Shown piece by piece: positions 1 through 9,635 of a DNA stretch of 64,000 bases. The DNA lies in assembly GCF_024347455.1 (NCBI RefSeq), contig NZ_AP025484.1:1-64000 (forward strand), read 5' to 3'. The position numbers and the translations under genes are program-made. Position 1 is the stretch's first letter; each line of letters opens with the position of its first letter. The notes under the pieces were generated by a model that worked only from the letters and a program-made list of their open reading frames with translations, did no database searches and was not told the DNA's origin. This DNA comes from Vibrio echinoideorum. Its GTDB lineage: Bacteria > Pseudomonadota > Gammaproteobacteria > Enterobacterales > Vibrionaceae.

Positions 1-426
1 GGGCAACAATATCTAATGGATAAGTTGAGTGATGCCTTGATGGCTTTGATTTTTCGTCATCTCATTGAACAGCAGCAAATTGATCAAGGGGTATTCTCAG
101 CCCTAGCTCATCCACGATTGGCTTCGGTGGTTACGGCCGTTCACCTATTGCCTGCACGCCACTTTTCGATTGCGGAAATGGCGTCACTGGCCGCGATGTC
201 TCGAACTCAGTTTATTGAAGCGTTCAAACGAGAAGTCGGTGAGACGCCCGGAGATTATGTGCAAAAGTGGCGAGTCTCAGTGGCTCAATCCCTGTTATTG
301 CAAAATAAGCCCATCAACTGGGTCGCTGATGAAGTGGGTTACAGCAGCTATTCGGGATTTTCACGCGCTTTTCAGCATGTTGCTGGGGTGTCACCGCGCC
401 TTTGGCTAAAGCAAAATGTATCGTGA
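1..426 (+). CDS. AraC family transcriptional regulator, C-terminal part (cut by window edge)
   Basis: The reading frame is open to the first base of the window, so the N-terminus lies outside. The visible 141 residues start with a helix typical of the linker after a cupin sensor domain, followed by a double helix-turn-helix of the AraC/XylS type: the first HTH around FSIAEMASLAAMSRTQF, the second around INWVADEVGYSSYSGFSRAF, ending in GVSPRLW. The arrangement matches one-component AraC regulators with an N-terminal cupin_6 domain. The target cannot be deduced; the next gene starts 230 bp downstream on the same strand. The HTH assignment is firm, the cupin type is inferred from the linker. Confidence 0.85.
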   Translation, partial: GQQYLMDKLSDALMALIFRHLIEQQQIDQGVFSALAHPRLASVVTAVHLLPARHFSIAEMASLAAMSRTQFIEAFKREVGETPGDYVQKWRVSVAQSLLLQNKPINWVADEVGYSSYSGFSRAFQHVAGVSPRLWLKQNVS

Positions 427-657
427 AACACTCGGCAACCTTACCCAAGATATGGCTATTCGCATCGGGCTGGTCTATGTTTTAGCGGAAATTGTGCAGA
501 GTTTGTTCTTTTCTCAAAAGAGGGTCTAAAAAGGTGGACTTTTTAAGCTTGTCGTAACATCCTGCTCGTCCTATTTTATCTAGACACCAATGAGACGAAG
601 TGCCTGCTGGACATTATTCAGCCTCCCGTATCTCATTAAAGTATTAAGGAGTTCAAC

Positions 658-1536
658 TTGAACCTATTTGTAAGAGACCTTACCGTTATCGATTCTTCAT
701 ACATCTGTGAACACAGAGGGGTCGTAGGAGATAGTTGGATTTTAGATGTCACCATGTCTGGTGAACTTAATGAAATGAGCATGGTGCTGGATTTTAGCAA
801 GGTCAAAAAGCAGATCAAACACCTCGTTGATGAGCACGTTGATCACCGTTTGCTACTGCCAATGCAAAGCGCTGCAATTGTTCTTCAAGCGAGCAAAGCG
901 GGCTACTCTAAGGTTGATGTGTTGCGTGGTGACAAGAGTCTTCATTTACATTGCCCTGATGAAGCATATTGCCTGATTGATGCAGAAGCGATCACCATCG
1001 AGAGTGTGACCGCACATGTTTATCATATTCTGCGTGATAACCTACCAAGTAACGTCACCGGGTTAGAGATCACCCTTCGTCATGAGAACATTAATGGCGC
1101 GTTCTACCACTATACCCATGGTTTGAAAAAGCATGATGGCAACTGTCAACGTATTGCGCATGGTCACCGTTCTCCAGTCGAAATCGTGGTTGATGGTCAG
1201 CGTGACGAGCAACGCGAACAAGCATTTGCTCAGCGTTGGGAAGACATCTATTTAGGCTCTAAAGAAGACCAAGTTTCAGTTTCATCACTTAACCTGAGTG
1301 AACACGCGAAAAGTGTTAATGATGAAAGTCACTATGGCTTTCGCTACACCGCACCTCAAGGCGAATTTGAGCTAGCGATTGCTAAGAGTGAAACAGATAT
1401 CTTGCCGACGGATACCACGGTGGAATTACTTGCGGGCTATATTGCGGATCAAGTTGAGCCTAGCCTAGCAGAGAGCCAATCACTACAAATCGTCGCTTAT
1501 GAAGGTGTTGGCAAGGGCGCAATGGCGTTCCGATAA
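658..1536 (+). CDS. Two-domain 6-pyruvoyl-tetrahydropterin / 6-carboxytetrahydropterin synthase-like protein
   Basis: A 292-residue protein, about twice the length of QueD or PTPS. It starts with TTG at 658, preceded at good distance by AAGGAG (646-651). The N-terminal half carries a PTPS-like stretch (SMVLDFSKVKKQIK, then VDHRLLLP, residues 41-68), but the HxH zinc ligands expected before it are replaced (around GVVGDSWIL). The C-terminal half has a plausible zinc and catalytic set: H151/H154, C163 and HGH at 168-170. Each half seems to keep only part of the canonical site, so an active enzyme may need both halves or may have diverged. The family places it in pterin or queuosine-precursor chemistry; the actual substrate is unknown. 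Confidence 0.75.
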   Translation: MNLFVRDLTVIDSSYICEHRGVVGDSWILDVTMSGELNEMSMVLDFSKVKKQIKHLVDEHVDHRLLLPMQSAAIVLQASKAGYSKVDVLRGDKSLHLHCPDEAYCLIDAEAITIESVTAHVYHILRDNLPSNVTGLEITLRHENINGAFYHYTHGLKKHDGNCQRIAHGHRSPVEIVVDGQRDEQREQAFAQRWEDIYLGSKEDQVSVSSLNLSEHAKSVNDESHYGFRYTAPQGEFELAIAKSETDILPTDTTVELLAGYIADQVEPSLAESQSLQIVAYEGVGKGAMAFR

Positions 1537-1578
1537 CACTTCAACGAGTGATACAGTCTCGCTACTGACATGATGAAA

Positions 1579-1616
1579 TAAAGGCAAGATAATCCGTTAT
1601 CTTGCCTTTATTTTTT
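1579..1616 (+). terminator. Rho-independent terminator
   Basis: Perfect 14-bp stem (1579-1592 with 1597-1610), 4-nt loop, followed by six T. It ends the pterin-synthase-like gene, and the convergent acyltransferase gene stops just beyond it. Confidence 0.9.
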
Positions 1617-1652
1617 GTTGCTCTTTAAAACTGATTTAGCGGATAGTTTTAG

Positions 1653-2693
1653 CTAGCGAAGTAGCACGCGTCGCAGTGGCGTTTTCTCGATTCCAACAAC
1701 CAACCCGAAGCTCAACAATACGGTGCCAAAAAATACCGTAATGTCTTTTGCCAATTCCGTAATGCCTAAAACTCCACAGATATTGAACAGCACGATAATG
1801 ATCAGCAGATGGCAAACGTAGATACCTAGCATGCGATTTGAAATGGCACGAACCCAAGCGTAGTTACCCATGTTTGGATTAGCCAAAAGCCACATGAACA
1901 CGCTCATCCCCCATAGTGCCGTGCCAAACAAGAAATCATTCATGTTGAATCCGACGTCGAACGTGGTGAGCCATGCCGCCTCAGCAAAGTGAATCAACAT
2001 GCCTAACGCTAATAACCCCAACGCTTTAGTTGATGACACCTTCCATTGATTCTGACGAATAAGGAAACCTAAGGTCACCATTAACGTGCCAAAGAACGGA
2101 CCATTACGCGTGAAGAAGGGTGCATCCAACCCGGTTAGCGTTGCGTAGCTTCCTGCCAAAACACCATAGCCATAGAGTGCAATAGCGATCGGTAATAGCA
2201 GTTTGTTGAGTTTCAATTCAATCAATAAAGCGATGATCAACACTGCGCAAACAAGGGCTGGAATGAACCACAAATGCACCAGACCGCCCTCTAAGAATGA
2301 GTTAAGAGGAGTGCTCATTAAGAAACCCCAATAGCCTTCACGTTCACCTAGATAGCCAAACTCTTCTACCTTCGCGAGATTGAATGGCATCGCTAAGCAA
2401 ATGATGCTCCATGCCAACCAAACCTTAAGCAGCGGTTTAGAGTAGTTCAGGACGGTTTCCCATGGCGATGCAGCCAACTTGGGCTGAATAAGGTAACCAG
2501 AAATCAGGAAGAACAGAGGTACCGCAAAACGAGCGGCTTGGTTGAGCACATAACCGATCCAAGGCACTTCATCTATTTGCCAATAAGTGAGTGCCATTTG
2601 GCCGTGTAAACCAATGATCGCCAAGATAGCAATCACTCGGCCTAACTCGATACTGGCGATGTGTTGTGAAGGCGTATGTTGAACGGAAGACAT
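1653..2693 (-). CDS. Acyltransferase 3 family membrane protein
   Basis: About 346 residues if started at the ATG at 2693, which has AAGAG at the right distance upstream; a longer frame reaches 2744 but lacks a visible RBS. The protein is almost entirely hydrophobic, with around ten membrane segments. The N-terminal signature (ELGRVIAILAIIGLHG, then VPLFFLISGYLI) is that of the OafA/WecH acyltransferase family, in which a membrane histidine (here H in GLHG) is important for acyl transfer. Such enzymes O-acetylate surface polysaccharides or other envelope molecules. There are no glycan genes next to it, so the acceptor cannot be named. Confidence 0.85.
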   Translation of the reverse strand: MSSVQHTPSQHIASIELGRVIAILAIIGLHGQMALTYWQIDEVPWIGYVLNQAARFAVPLFFLISGYLIQPKLAASPWETVLNYSKPLLKVWLAWSIICLAMPFNLAKVEEFGYLGEREGYWGFLMSTPLNSFLEGGLVHLWFIPALVCAVLIIALLIELKLNKLLLPIAIALYGYGVLAGSYATLTGLDAPFFTRNGPFFGTLMVTLGFLIRQNQWKVSSTKALGLLALGMLIHFAEAAWLTTFDVGFNMNDFLFGTALWGMSVFMWLLANPNMGNYAWVRAISNRMLGIYVCHLLIIIVLFNICGVLGITELAKDITVFFGTVLLSFGLVVGIEKTPLRRVLLR

Positions 2694-2816
2694 ATCAGAT
2701 CTCTTAGTAAAATTTTTACGAAATCTAGCAGCCTTTATGCCCAACCAGTTAGTCCTAAATCAAGGCTTATGACCTTTATTTCAGGGCTTGTGTCGGTTTT
2801 TTGAAGCCTGTCGCAG

Positions 2817-3773
2817 CTATATTAAACCCATTGCGGTGAGTGCAAAAATACCTAGTGTGCAAGTGATAAGAGAAACAACGGTCGTGAGCGCGATGATGTT
2901 AGCCGCCAGGGTTGAATTTCCTCCCATTGCACGAGCCATAACATAGCTTGCCGCTGCCGTTGGTGCAGCGCTCATCAAGAAGATAAGCCCGAGGTCGAGT
3001 CCTTCAAACCCTAAGTACCCAGCAGCCAATGTAATCAGTAACGGTGAGGCAATTAACTTGTAGCTAGAGGCGAACCACGTCGACAACTTTTCTTGTTTGA
3101 GCGAGCTAATATCCAACGACCCGCCAGTACAGAGCAGGGCCAAAGGTAGTGTCATATTGGCAAAGTATTGCCCAGCGTCAGCCACCATTTTTGGAATAGG
3201 AATTGAAAGCGCATAGAAGACGACCGCTAAGAAAATAGCGATGATCAACGGGTTTTTGGTGATGGACTTGACGATTACTTTAATGGCTTTAGCGCCGGTG
3301 TCTTTGCCTTTGGGTGTCAGTGCAATTACGGCTTGAATGTTATACAGCACGGTTAGGGATGCGACATAGATAGCCGCCAATGCCACACCTTGGTTGCCAT
3401 AGATATTAGCCACATAGGCGAGGCCGATGATCGCGGTATTAGCGCGGAATCCACCTTGGACAATCACACCTTGATCTTTCGAACCTTTGAATACCAACTT
3501 GGTCGAGAAAATCGTGAATAAGAAAAAGATAAAGTTAGCGATGACGCCAAAGGCAACTAACGTACTACTGGCTGAAAAATTGTGATTTGATTGAACAATA
3601 CTAAGAAATAGCATTGCTGGTAAGGTGACTTGAAATACGACCTTAGATGCGACATCAATGAAATTGTCATTGATCAAGCCGATTCGCTTGAGCATCACAC
3701 CAAGAAACAGCATTAAACAGATAGGGCCTGTTACTGACGCCGAAAACGCAAACTGTTCCCAAAGTGTGTTCAT
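2817..3773 (-). CDS. AEC (auxin efflux carrier) family transporter
   Basis: 318 residues from the ATG at 3773, chosen over an upstream start at 3860 because AAAGGA lies just before it. About ten hydrophobic segments in two groups of five around a polar loop (residues 145-165), the usual AEC/BASS-like fold. The N-terminal FSASVTGPICLMLFLGVMLKRIG is typical of bacterial AEC permeases such as the malonate carrier MdcF and YfdV. The TetR gene at 3934 is divergent from it, suggesting that this regulator controls the carrier. The substrate is unknown; organic acids are usual in the family. Confidence 0.85.
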   Translation of the reverse strand: MNTLWEQFAFSASVTGPICLMLFLGVMLKRIGLINDNFIDVASKVVFQVTLPAMLFLSIVQSNHNFSASSTLVAFGVIANFIFFLFTIFSTKLVFKGSKDQGVIVQGGFRANTAIIGLAYVANIYGNQGVALAAIYVASLTVLYNIQAVIALTPKGKDTGAKAIKVIVKSITKNPLIIAIFLAVVFYALSIPIPKMVADAGQYFANMTLPLALLCTGGSLDISSLKQEKLSTWFASSYKLIASPLLITLAAGYLGFEGLDLGLIFLMSAAPTAAASYVMARAMGGNSTLAANIIALTTVVSLITCTLGIFALTAMGLI

Positions 3774-3885
3774 TGTTTTTCCTTTGTTAGTCGATTTCAA
3801 TTTCCTTTGAATACTGTCGCATTTTTCCACAATTCTTTGATAATACAAAATGAATACCAAGGGTTAAGTAAAAAACTTGAAAAAA

Positions 3886-3899
3886 AGTACGAACGTGCT
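3886..3899. promoter_or_regulatory. Candidate TetR operator between the divergent carrier and regulator genes
   Basis: Imperfect palindrome AGTACG-AA-CGTGCT (one mismatch between half-sites) in the 160-bp divergent intergenic region, flanked by A/T-rich sequence. Position fits an autoregulatory operator; there is no other support. Confidence 0.35.
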
Positions 3900-3933
3900 A
3901 AAAATAAAGCATCAGATTTATTATTGGTGAATA

Positions 3934-4527
3934 ATGAGCAAAGGAAAGATAACCAAAGAGTATATTTTGAGCCATGCATTTGCACTTGCGAGTGAGAATG
4001 GTCTTGAGAGTTTGACGATTGGCGAATTAGCCAAGCAGTGTGGTATGTCTAAGAGTGGATTGTTTGCGCACTTCAACGCTAAAGAGAACCTGCAACTCTC
4101 TGTACTCGAATATTCCAACGCCATATTCACTGAAAGAGTCATCATTCCGGCGAGAGAGTTGGGCGACGGTGATATTGAAGCCAAGCTGAAACAACTGCTC
4201 GATAACTGGCTGGGCTGGAACCACTCGTTCCAAGGCAGCTGCATGTTTATTGATGCTTGGAAAGATGCAGGCAGCGAAACCTCTGTGATTCAGAAGGCAC
4301 TGCAGAAAACCATTTCAGTGTGGATTGATTACTTGACGATTCAGGTAGCAAAAGCGGTTGAAAGCAAACAATTCAGAGCCGATTTAGACCCGAAACAGGC
4401 AACCTTCGAGTTGTACGGTCTCTACTTAAGTGCGAACTTGTTCTACTCATTACGGGGCCAACAAGCCAGCCACACTCATTTTTGGAGTGGTGTAGAGCGC
4501 TTGGTAGCCAGTTGGAAAGCGGTTTAA
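3934..4527 (+). CDS. TetR/AcrR family transcriptional regulator
   Basis: 197 residues. The N-terminal 60 residues form a TetR HTH (LTIGELAKQCGMSKSGLFAHFNAKENL), followed by an all-helical ligand domain that contains FQGSCMFIDAWKDAG, as in the TetR_C subgroup with a conserved Gly-Cys segment. It is divergent from the AEC carrier gene, which is its most likely target along with itself. The inducer is unknown. Confidence 0.88.
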   Translation: MSKGKITKEYILSHAFALASENGLESLTIGELAKQCGMSKSGLFAHFNAKENLQLSVLEYSNAIFTERVIIPARELGDGDIEAKLKQLLDNWLGWNHSFQGSCMFIDAWKDAGSETSVIQKALQKTISVWIDYLTIQVAKAVESKQFRADLDPKQATFELYGLYLSANLFYSLRGQQASHTHFWSGVERLVASWKAV

Positions 4528-4720
4528 TACATACAGCAGGTTAACCCGCAAATCATGTGAGTCTTGCTGAAGTAAGGTTTACAACAAAATTTTAGAGAAG
4601 TGGTGGTAAGCGATGATAAATCGCAGTAGCGCCATTTTTTATATCAACAAATAGCACGGTCGTTCGATTTTTAGGGCCGAGCTCGATCCGCCAATAATGA
4701 TGGCGATACAAGGAACGGTC

Positions 4721-5569
4721 ATGAGTGACAAAATCTATTTCAATACATCGAACAAATTCAGCTTCAAGCGTAGCTTGATTGGCGCTACAACCAATCTGCA
4801 CTACATTTTAGCGCCGAGCCACGCAAAGAAAACGGCACGTAAACTGCTGCTCACTCCGATGCGTACCGAGCAAAAGAATGCCGATCCAAAAGGTTTGATT
4901 AAAAGTGAAATCAAAGGTCGTGACGGTGTATTGAAGACATACTCTCTGGGTACGGGCCCCGTTTGGGTGCTGACCCATGGTTGGTCTGGCACCGCGAGTC
5001 AGTTTTTCCCTCTGATGGAGCATATTGCTGCTAATGGTTTTACGGCCTTGGCTTACGATCATCCTGCTCATGGTGGCAGTGATGGCGTACATGGTCATAT
5101 CCCAGCGTTTGTGAATGGTTTGGAAGCTGTTCTAGATTCGGTGGGGGAAGTGGCAGGTTTGGTCGGTCACAGTATGGGTACCGCTTCTGCGTTGGAGTGT
5201 AAGCACGTTAAACTAGAAAACAAACCTTTGTTGCTCATTGCACCTGTGTTGGATTATCTAGAAAACCTATTTGGTAGCGTTGCGCGTTCTGGTTACTCAA
5301 TGAAGTTGTTTGAGGCGGTCGTGGGTGAAGTGGAAGAGCAGTTTAACTACCCAATTCAGTCTGTTGATCCCTATGGAAAGCTAGCGCTTCGTGAGTCTCA
5401 GACGATCATTGTTCATGACGAGCAAGACAAGTTTACTAAGTTTGATGTGTCTCAGCGTGCTGCTAATGAAATGGGTCGCGTTACCTTGATTGCGACTCAA
5501 GGGCAGGGTCACGGGCGAGTAATGAAGTGCCCACAAGTATTCGAGAGCTTTGATAACTTGATTGGCTAA
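4721..5569 (+). CDS. Alpha/beta hydrolase
   Basis: 282 residues from the ATG at 4721, chosen because AAGGAA at 4710-4715 lies just before it. The fold motifs are clear: an oxyanion segment LTHGWSGTASQF, the nucleophile elbow GHSMGT (Ser in GHSMG), a likely acid in IIVHDEQDKFTKF and a C-terminal histidine in GQGHGRVM. No signal peptide is seen, so it is probably cytoplasmic. It is a single gene 190 bp after the TetR gene and may be part of its regulon, but nothing shows that. Substrate unknown; esterase or thioesterase activity is typical. Confidence 0.85.
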   Translation: MSDKIYFNTSNKFSFKRSLIGATTNLHYILAPSHAKKTARKLLLTPMRTEQKNADPKGLIKSEIKGRDGVLKTYSLGTGPVWVLTHGWSGTASQFFPLMEHIAANGFTALAYDHPAHGGSDGVHGHIPAFVNGLEAVLDSVGEVAGLVGHSMGTASALECKHVKLENKPLLLIAPVLDYLENLFGSVARSGYSMKLFEAVVGEVEEQFNYPIQSVDPYGKLALRESQTIIVHDEQDKFTKFDVSQRAANEMGRVTLIATQGQGHGRVMKCPQVFESFDNLIG

Positions 5570-5575
5570 GTCTAA

Positions 5576-5735
5576 TACCAATCGTAGTAAATAACTGTTC
5601 ACCCTAGCTTGTTAAAAATCTCGATAACGTCGTTAGATTTTTTGATTGTAGAATAACTACTCATCGAAAAAATCTGCCTTGTTCTCAAGCTTTTTTCCTA
5701 CGCTATTTTTGAACACTTGCTTACTGTGATTGGTA
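5576..5735. repeat. MITE-like element with terminal inverted repeats
   Basis: About 160 bp with no ORF, beginning TACCAATC and ending GATTGGTA. The terminal repeats extend inward imperfectly: AGTAA and TGTTCA on the left have counterparts (TGAACA, TTACT) on the right. It starts 7 bp after the hydrolase stop codon. Size, lack of coding and inverted ends are those of a miniature inverted-repeat element; similar TACCAATC-ended elements are, from general knowledge, common in vibrios. Confidence 0.65.
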
Positions 5736-5803
5736 TAACGAGCGCAAGTCAGTAGGACGCCAGTAAAAAGATCGTAAGCTCAAAGCTCAGAAAACATAAA
5801 TAA

Positions 5804-5836
5804 AAAGGCCAACCAGACAGTATCTGGTTGGCCTTT
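5804..5836. terminator. Bidirectional rho-independent terminator
   Basis: Perfect 14-bp stem (5804-5817 with 5823-5836), 5-nt loop, with A-rich sequence on the left and T-rich on the right, so it can stop both the leftward chitinase transcript and rightward transcription. Confidence 0.85.
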
Positions 5837-5890
5837 GTTTTAGGGATTTAGTTGATGCTTAGTCAGTATCTAACTAAGCACTATTTTTAG

Positions 5891-8425
5891 TTAGCAGCTT
5901 GCAGGACCGATCTCTTTCCACACGCCCCACTGGCCTGTCGTTGTTGGATCTTCACCTGTTGTCCACCATTTCGCTTCCCAAACCTTACCGCCTTGAGTTA
6001 CTTGGTCGCCGCCAGTGTAGACCGCACTTGAATCCCAAGTGTTAGTACACGTACCGCCGCCTGTGGTTTTCTTAAGAACGTTCACTGATGCAGCAGCGAC
6101 TGATGTATCTGTACCATCACTCACTGTTACTGAGAAGTTCAGTACCGTGTCTTGCGTGTATTCCGCCGCGACAAAGCTCACTGAAGAACCTTGAACCGTT
6201 GCATCAATACCAGCAGGTACATCCCATGTGAAGGTTAATGTGTCTTGGTCAGCATCGCTCGAAGCCGAAGCATCAACCACGACTACGTCACCCGCATTAA
6301 CTTCAGCTGGAGCTGAAACAATCGCAACTGGTGCTGTATTGACTGGACCTGTGTCCTTAGGGGTTACTGTTACAACAACGGTGTCAGTTGCAGTAGCACC
6401 TTCATTATCAGTTACCGTTAGGCTGAACGTTAGTACTTCTTGTTGAGCGACTTCAACCACATCGAAGCTTGCAACTGCTGCATTCGAGTTGGCCAGCGTT
6501 ACTGCCGTACCGCTTACTTGTGACCAAGCGTAGCTCGCAATCGTGCCGTCGCTGTCTTTTGAAGCGCTACCGTCTAGAGAAACAGAAGCTGGGCCTTCAA
6601 CCGATTGGTCTGCGCCCGCTGCTGCGGTTGGTTTACGGTTTACAGGATCTGTTGTTCCGCCCGCTAGGCCTTCATGCATTGCGTTGAGGATGTCGCCGTT
6701 ATCTGCATCAATTTCCCAAGAGAATAGACCCGCAAGGCCAAGGCTACGAACGTACGCGCCTTTTGCTTTCACTGAACGGTCATCATCAAATGTGATTAGC
6801 TTGCCCGAAGTACGGTTCCAAACGTAAGGCGCTTCTGCCATTTCGTCGTAACCATATTCAAAGCCGTTGATGCCTTGGTTGTTTGCACCAAGCATGTTCG
6901 CTTTAATGCCTTTGTAGTCAATAACGCCATCTTCCCATACGCCTTGCGCAGAGCTGCCGGTTAGTTTGCCATTACCTACACCCGTCATTGGGTCTGTAGG
7001 ATCGGTGAGTGATGAAGGTAATACGCCTTCCCAACCACGACCGTACATCGCTGTACCAACCACAAGTTTGTTCGCAGGAACGCCTTGCTCAAGCAGCAAC
7101 TGGATGCCGTTGTCAGTGGTGTAAGCTGGGCCAGTGTATTGTTCGCCATTTTCATCAAGCCCTGTGCCATCACATTGACCAGGGCGCATGAAGTTACCGC
7201 AGTTTAGTGCTGTTTGGTGACCTAACACGTTGTTCCAACCGCCGTAGAAGTCGTAAGTCATTGCGAAGATGTAATCCATGTATTGGATAGCATCGCCGTA
7301 GTTCACGTCTTCAATCTTGTCGTGACCAACACCAATCGCAGAAGTTAGCTCGTAAGTGCGACCATTTTCCGCTTCTAGCTCATCTAACATAACGCGCAGC
7401 TCTGCCATCAATGCAATGTAAGCAGGGCCGTCATTTACAGGGTCACCAAGATCGGGAGCAGCACCGCCTCCACCTGGGAATTCCCAGTCAATATCGACAC
7501 CATCGTAGAATTTCCATGTATTTAGGAACTTCTTAACCGATGCAATGAAGGTGTCGCGGTTGGCTTTTGTAGTGAAATCGAAGAACGGGTCAGACAGTGT
7601 CCAACCACCAATTGATGGGATGATTTTCAAGTCTGGATTGCGCTGTTTTAGCGCCATCATCATTGCGTAGTTACCCTTGATAGGTGAGCTGTATTCGTGA
7701 CCAGCTTGCGGGAAACTCTTTTGGAAAGCTGCCCAAGGGTCATGAATCACCACTTCGTAATCGTTTACACCCTGACAGGCTGTCATGAGTGCGTTGTAGC
7801 TGTTGCCGCCTACCGATTTTACTGATTCATTAGGACCACAAATTGGGATGAAGCCATAAAGGATATGGGTCAAGTTGTCAGCGGGTAGGTTATCAACCGT
7901 GTAATCACGACCATAAATACCCCATTCCACAAAGTAAGTGCCTACTACCGTGTTTGGGTCGGTGTTGTATGACTTATTGTTCGGATCAACATTCATTGCA
8001 AGTGGCGCTAAGTGTGAACCATCAGTATCTGCAATCGTGATCTGAGCGGGAGCACTCTTGGCGCAGCCTGTTTCGTCACACGCCTCGATTTCCATCTGAA
8101 ATAAGCCGCCTTGGCCGTATTCGAATGAAGCTGTAGTTTGGCTACCAGTAATAGGGCCAGTGGCAACTTTAACGCCATCGAAGTAGATGTTGTACGTGTT
8201 TCCTGACGTTCCGCTCCATTGGTTGAACTTGACGTCGACCTTTGCTTTGTCGTGATATTTAACCATCTGGTTGTAGCCTGATGTGGTTTCCATCGCGAGT
8301 TCAATTTTAGAAAACTGCAGGTTGTTGGAACCGTACATGTCGATGCTAGGTGCTGTTGGAGCAGCTAATGCTGTACCAGATAGCGCTAGAGCAATGCTTG
8401 CCGCACAGGTATTTATACGAATCAT
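5891..8425 (-). CDS. chiA: Secreted chitinase A (GH18) with PKD domains and chitin-binding module
   Basis: 844 residues. Signal peptide at 1-21/22 (ending TALAA), ChiA-type N-terminal chitin-binding domain to about 135, GH18 barrel with SIGGW (271-275) and the catalytic motif DGVDIDWEFP at 308-317. The general acid is Glu315, the same number as in V. harveyi chitinase A, and the surface and subsite tryptophans W70, W168 and W275 also coincide with that enzyme. Two PKD-like domains follow (about 605-785), then a C-terminal CBM5/12 module (about 795-844, KVWEAKWWTTGEDP). It hydrolyses chitin outside the cell or at its surface. Monocistronic, with a strong terminator downstream. Confidence 0.97.
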   Translation of the reverse strand: MIRINTCAASIALALSGTALAAPTAPSIDMYGSNNLQFSKIELAMETTSGYNQMVKYHDKAKVDVKFNQWSGTSGNTYNIYFDGVKVATGPITGSQTTASFEYGQGGLFQMEIEACDETGCAKSAPAQITIADTDGSHLAPLAMNVDPNNKSYNTDPNTVVGTYFVEWGIYGRDYTVDNLPADNLTHILYGFIPICGPNESVKSVGGNSYNALMTACQGVNDYEVVIHDPWAAFQKSFPQAGHEYSSPIKGNYAMMMALKQRNPDLKIIPSIGGWTLSDPFFDFTTKANRDTFIASVKKFLNTWKFYDGVDIDWEFPGGGGAAPDLGDPVNDGPAYIALMAELRVMLDELEAENGRTYELTSAIGVGHDKIEDVNYGDAIQYMDYIFAMTYDFYGGWNNVLGHQTALNCGNFMRPGQCDGTGLDENGEQYTGPAYTTDNGIQLLLEQGVPANKLVVGTAMYGRGWEGVLPSSLTDPTDPMTGVGNGKLTGSSAQGVWEDGVIDYKGIKANMLGANNQGINGFEYGYDEMAEAPYVWNRTSGKLITFDDDRSVKAKGAYVRSLGLAGLFSWEIDADNGDILNAMHEGLAGGTTDPVNRKPTAAAGADQSVEGPASVSLDGSASKDSDGTIASYAWSQVSGTAVTLANSNAAVASFDVVEVAQQEVLTFSLTVTDNEGATATDTVVVTVTPKDTGPVNTAPVAIVSAPAEVNAGDVVVVDASASSDADQDTLTFTWDVPAGIDATVQGSSVSFVAAEYTQDTVLNFSVTVSDGTDTSVAAASVNVLKKTTGGGTCTNTWDSSAVYTGGDQVTQGGKVWEAKWWTTGEDPTTTGQWGVWKEIGPASC

Positions 8426-8863
8426 ACTATTTCTCTCATTCCTTGAAGGTTACGAGAACCAAATGGCCCCATAAACGGCTCCAGTCAGTTTTGAAGGAGC
8501 TTCCCAGTCAGTATTCGAGAGAGTTTTAATTTTATAACTGAAAATAAATCCGTTTTCGATGGACAACTAAAAAATAGTATTTCGTTACAATTCTGTTGCT
8601 TAATGAGTGAGAGGCTGAGTCCATGTTTTATAAAATAAAACACCCTTCAGAAGTAAAATCTCATAAGTGAAAATCCACGACATGAAGTTATGCAAAGATG
8701 CGACAAACGATAAGAAAATATCGCAAGTTGAAGCAGTATCACAAAGCGAAGTGTGCTGGGTGAGCGGTGCAGATCGGTAGGTAAATATGAAAGTAGTGAT
8801 GCGGAGAATACTTTTTACGGAGAAGACTATTATTTAGACGACTGAAGAAGACTGAGAAGGGGA
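8426..8863. other. 438-bp gap upstream of chiA
   Basis: Must contain the chitinase promoter (leftward). It is A/T-rich without a convincing CRP palindrome or an ORF worth calling. The next gene (DUF2850) reads leftward into it without an obvious terminator, so partial read-through into chiA is possible. Confidence 0.5.
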
Positions 8864-9328
8864 TTATCTTTTGAATTGCTCGGCTAAGGAAGCGCGTCTT
8901 TGTTGCATAACACTGTGGGTATCACCAGCTGCAGTATCCTCGTAGCCTTCTTTAATAAATTGCTGAGATGGTACGCTTGGCTCTAGTCGCTTCAAGCGAG
9001 GAGAATCGTAAGTACCACTGATGGTGTAAACGGTGGTTCCAGAGCCTGTGCTAATCGTGACAATCTTGCCATCAAAATCAAACGAGGTAGCAATGAGGCG
9101 ATGATTCATCATCACACCATTATCTGAAAGTGTCAGGGTATCAGTATTGTAAGGTGGTGCTGCAATCTCTATCCATGTGCCATAGACATTGCTTGGGCTG
9201 ACAGATTGTTGGTGGGCTTGGTAAGCAAAATAGCCCGCGGTGAGGGCAATCATAAAACCAGCTAATAGGAAGCTGTAGAGTAACGAGTTGGCAAATAAAT
9301 CTCTGCTTTTGACCGACTTTTTTGCCAT
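8864..9328 (-). CDS. DUF2850 domain-containing membrane-anchored protein
   Basis: 154 residues. One N-terminal membrane segment (about residues 15-36, SLLYSFLLAGFMIALTAGYF) with a short positively charged cytoplasmic start, then a small beta-rich outer part beginning VYGTWIEIAAPPYNTDTLTLSDNGV, the pattern of the DUF2850 family found in Vibrio. Function unknown. It stands alone between chiA and ppnP and points leftward. Confidence 0.75.
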   Translation of the reverse strand: MAKKSVKSRDLFANSLLYSFLLAGFMIALTAGYFAYQAHQQSVSPSNVYGTWIEIAAPPYNTDTLTLSDNGVMMNHRLIATSFDFDGKIVTISTGSGTTVYTISGTYDSPRLKRLEPSVPSQQFIKEGYEDTAAGDTHSVMQQRRASLAEQFKR

Positions 9329-9635
9329 TATTTCTTCATTTTCCCACTGATATTATTTTAGATTCTATTAACTAAAACCTTAGTTTGCAAAAATTGTTAT
9401 AAGAGTTAGAAGCAGGATCGAATGTTCCAATAAATTTGGTTGCGTTGGCGATTTTTTGCCTAATTCTTTGGTATTTACGTTATCAATGAAAGCGAATTCA
9501 AGAAATGCCTAAGCTATGCGTATTTATTTCTTGTAGGACAGTCTCGAATTGGTTAAAACAATTATCACCTAGATTTACGCATAGGCTCATTCGTTGAGTC
9601 CAATAATTGCAATTTTGAGATAACAAGGAAGTACA

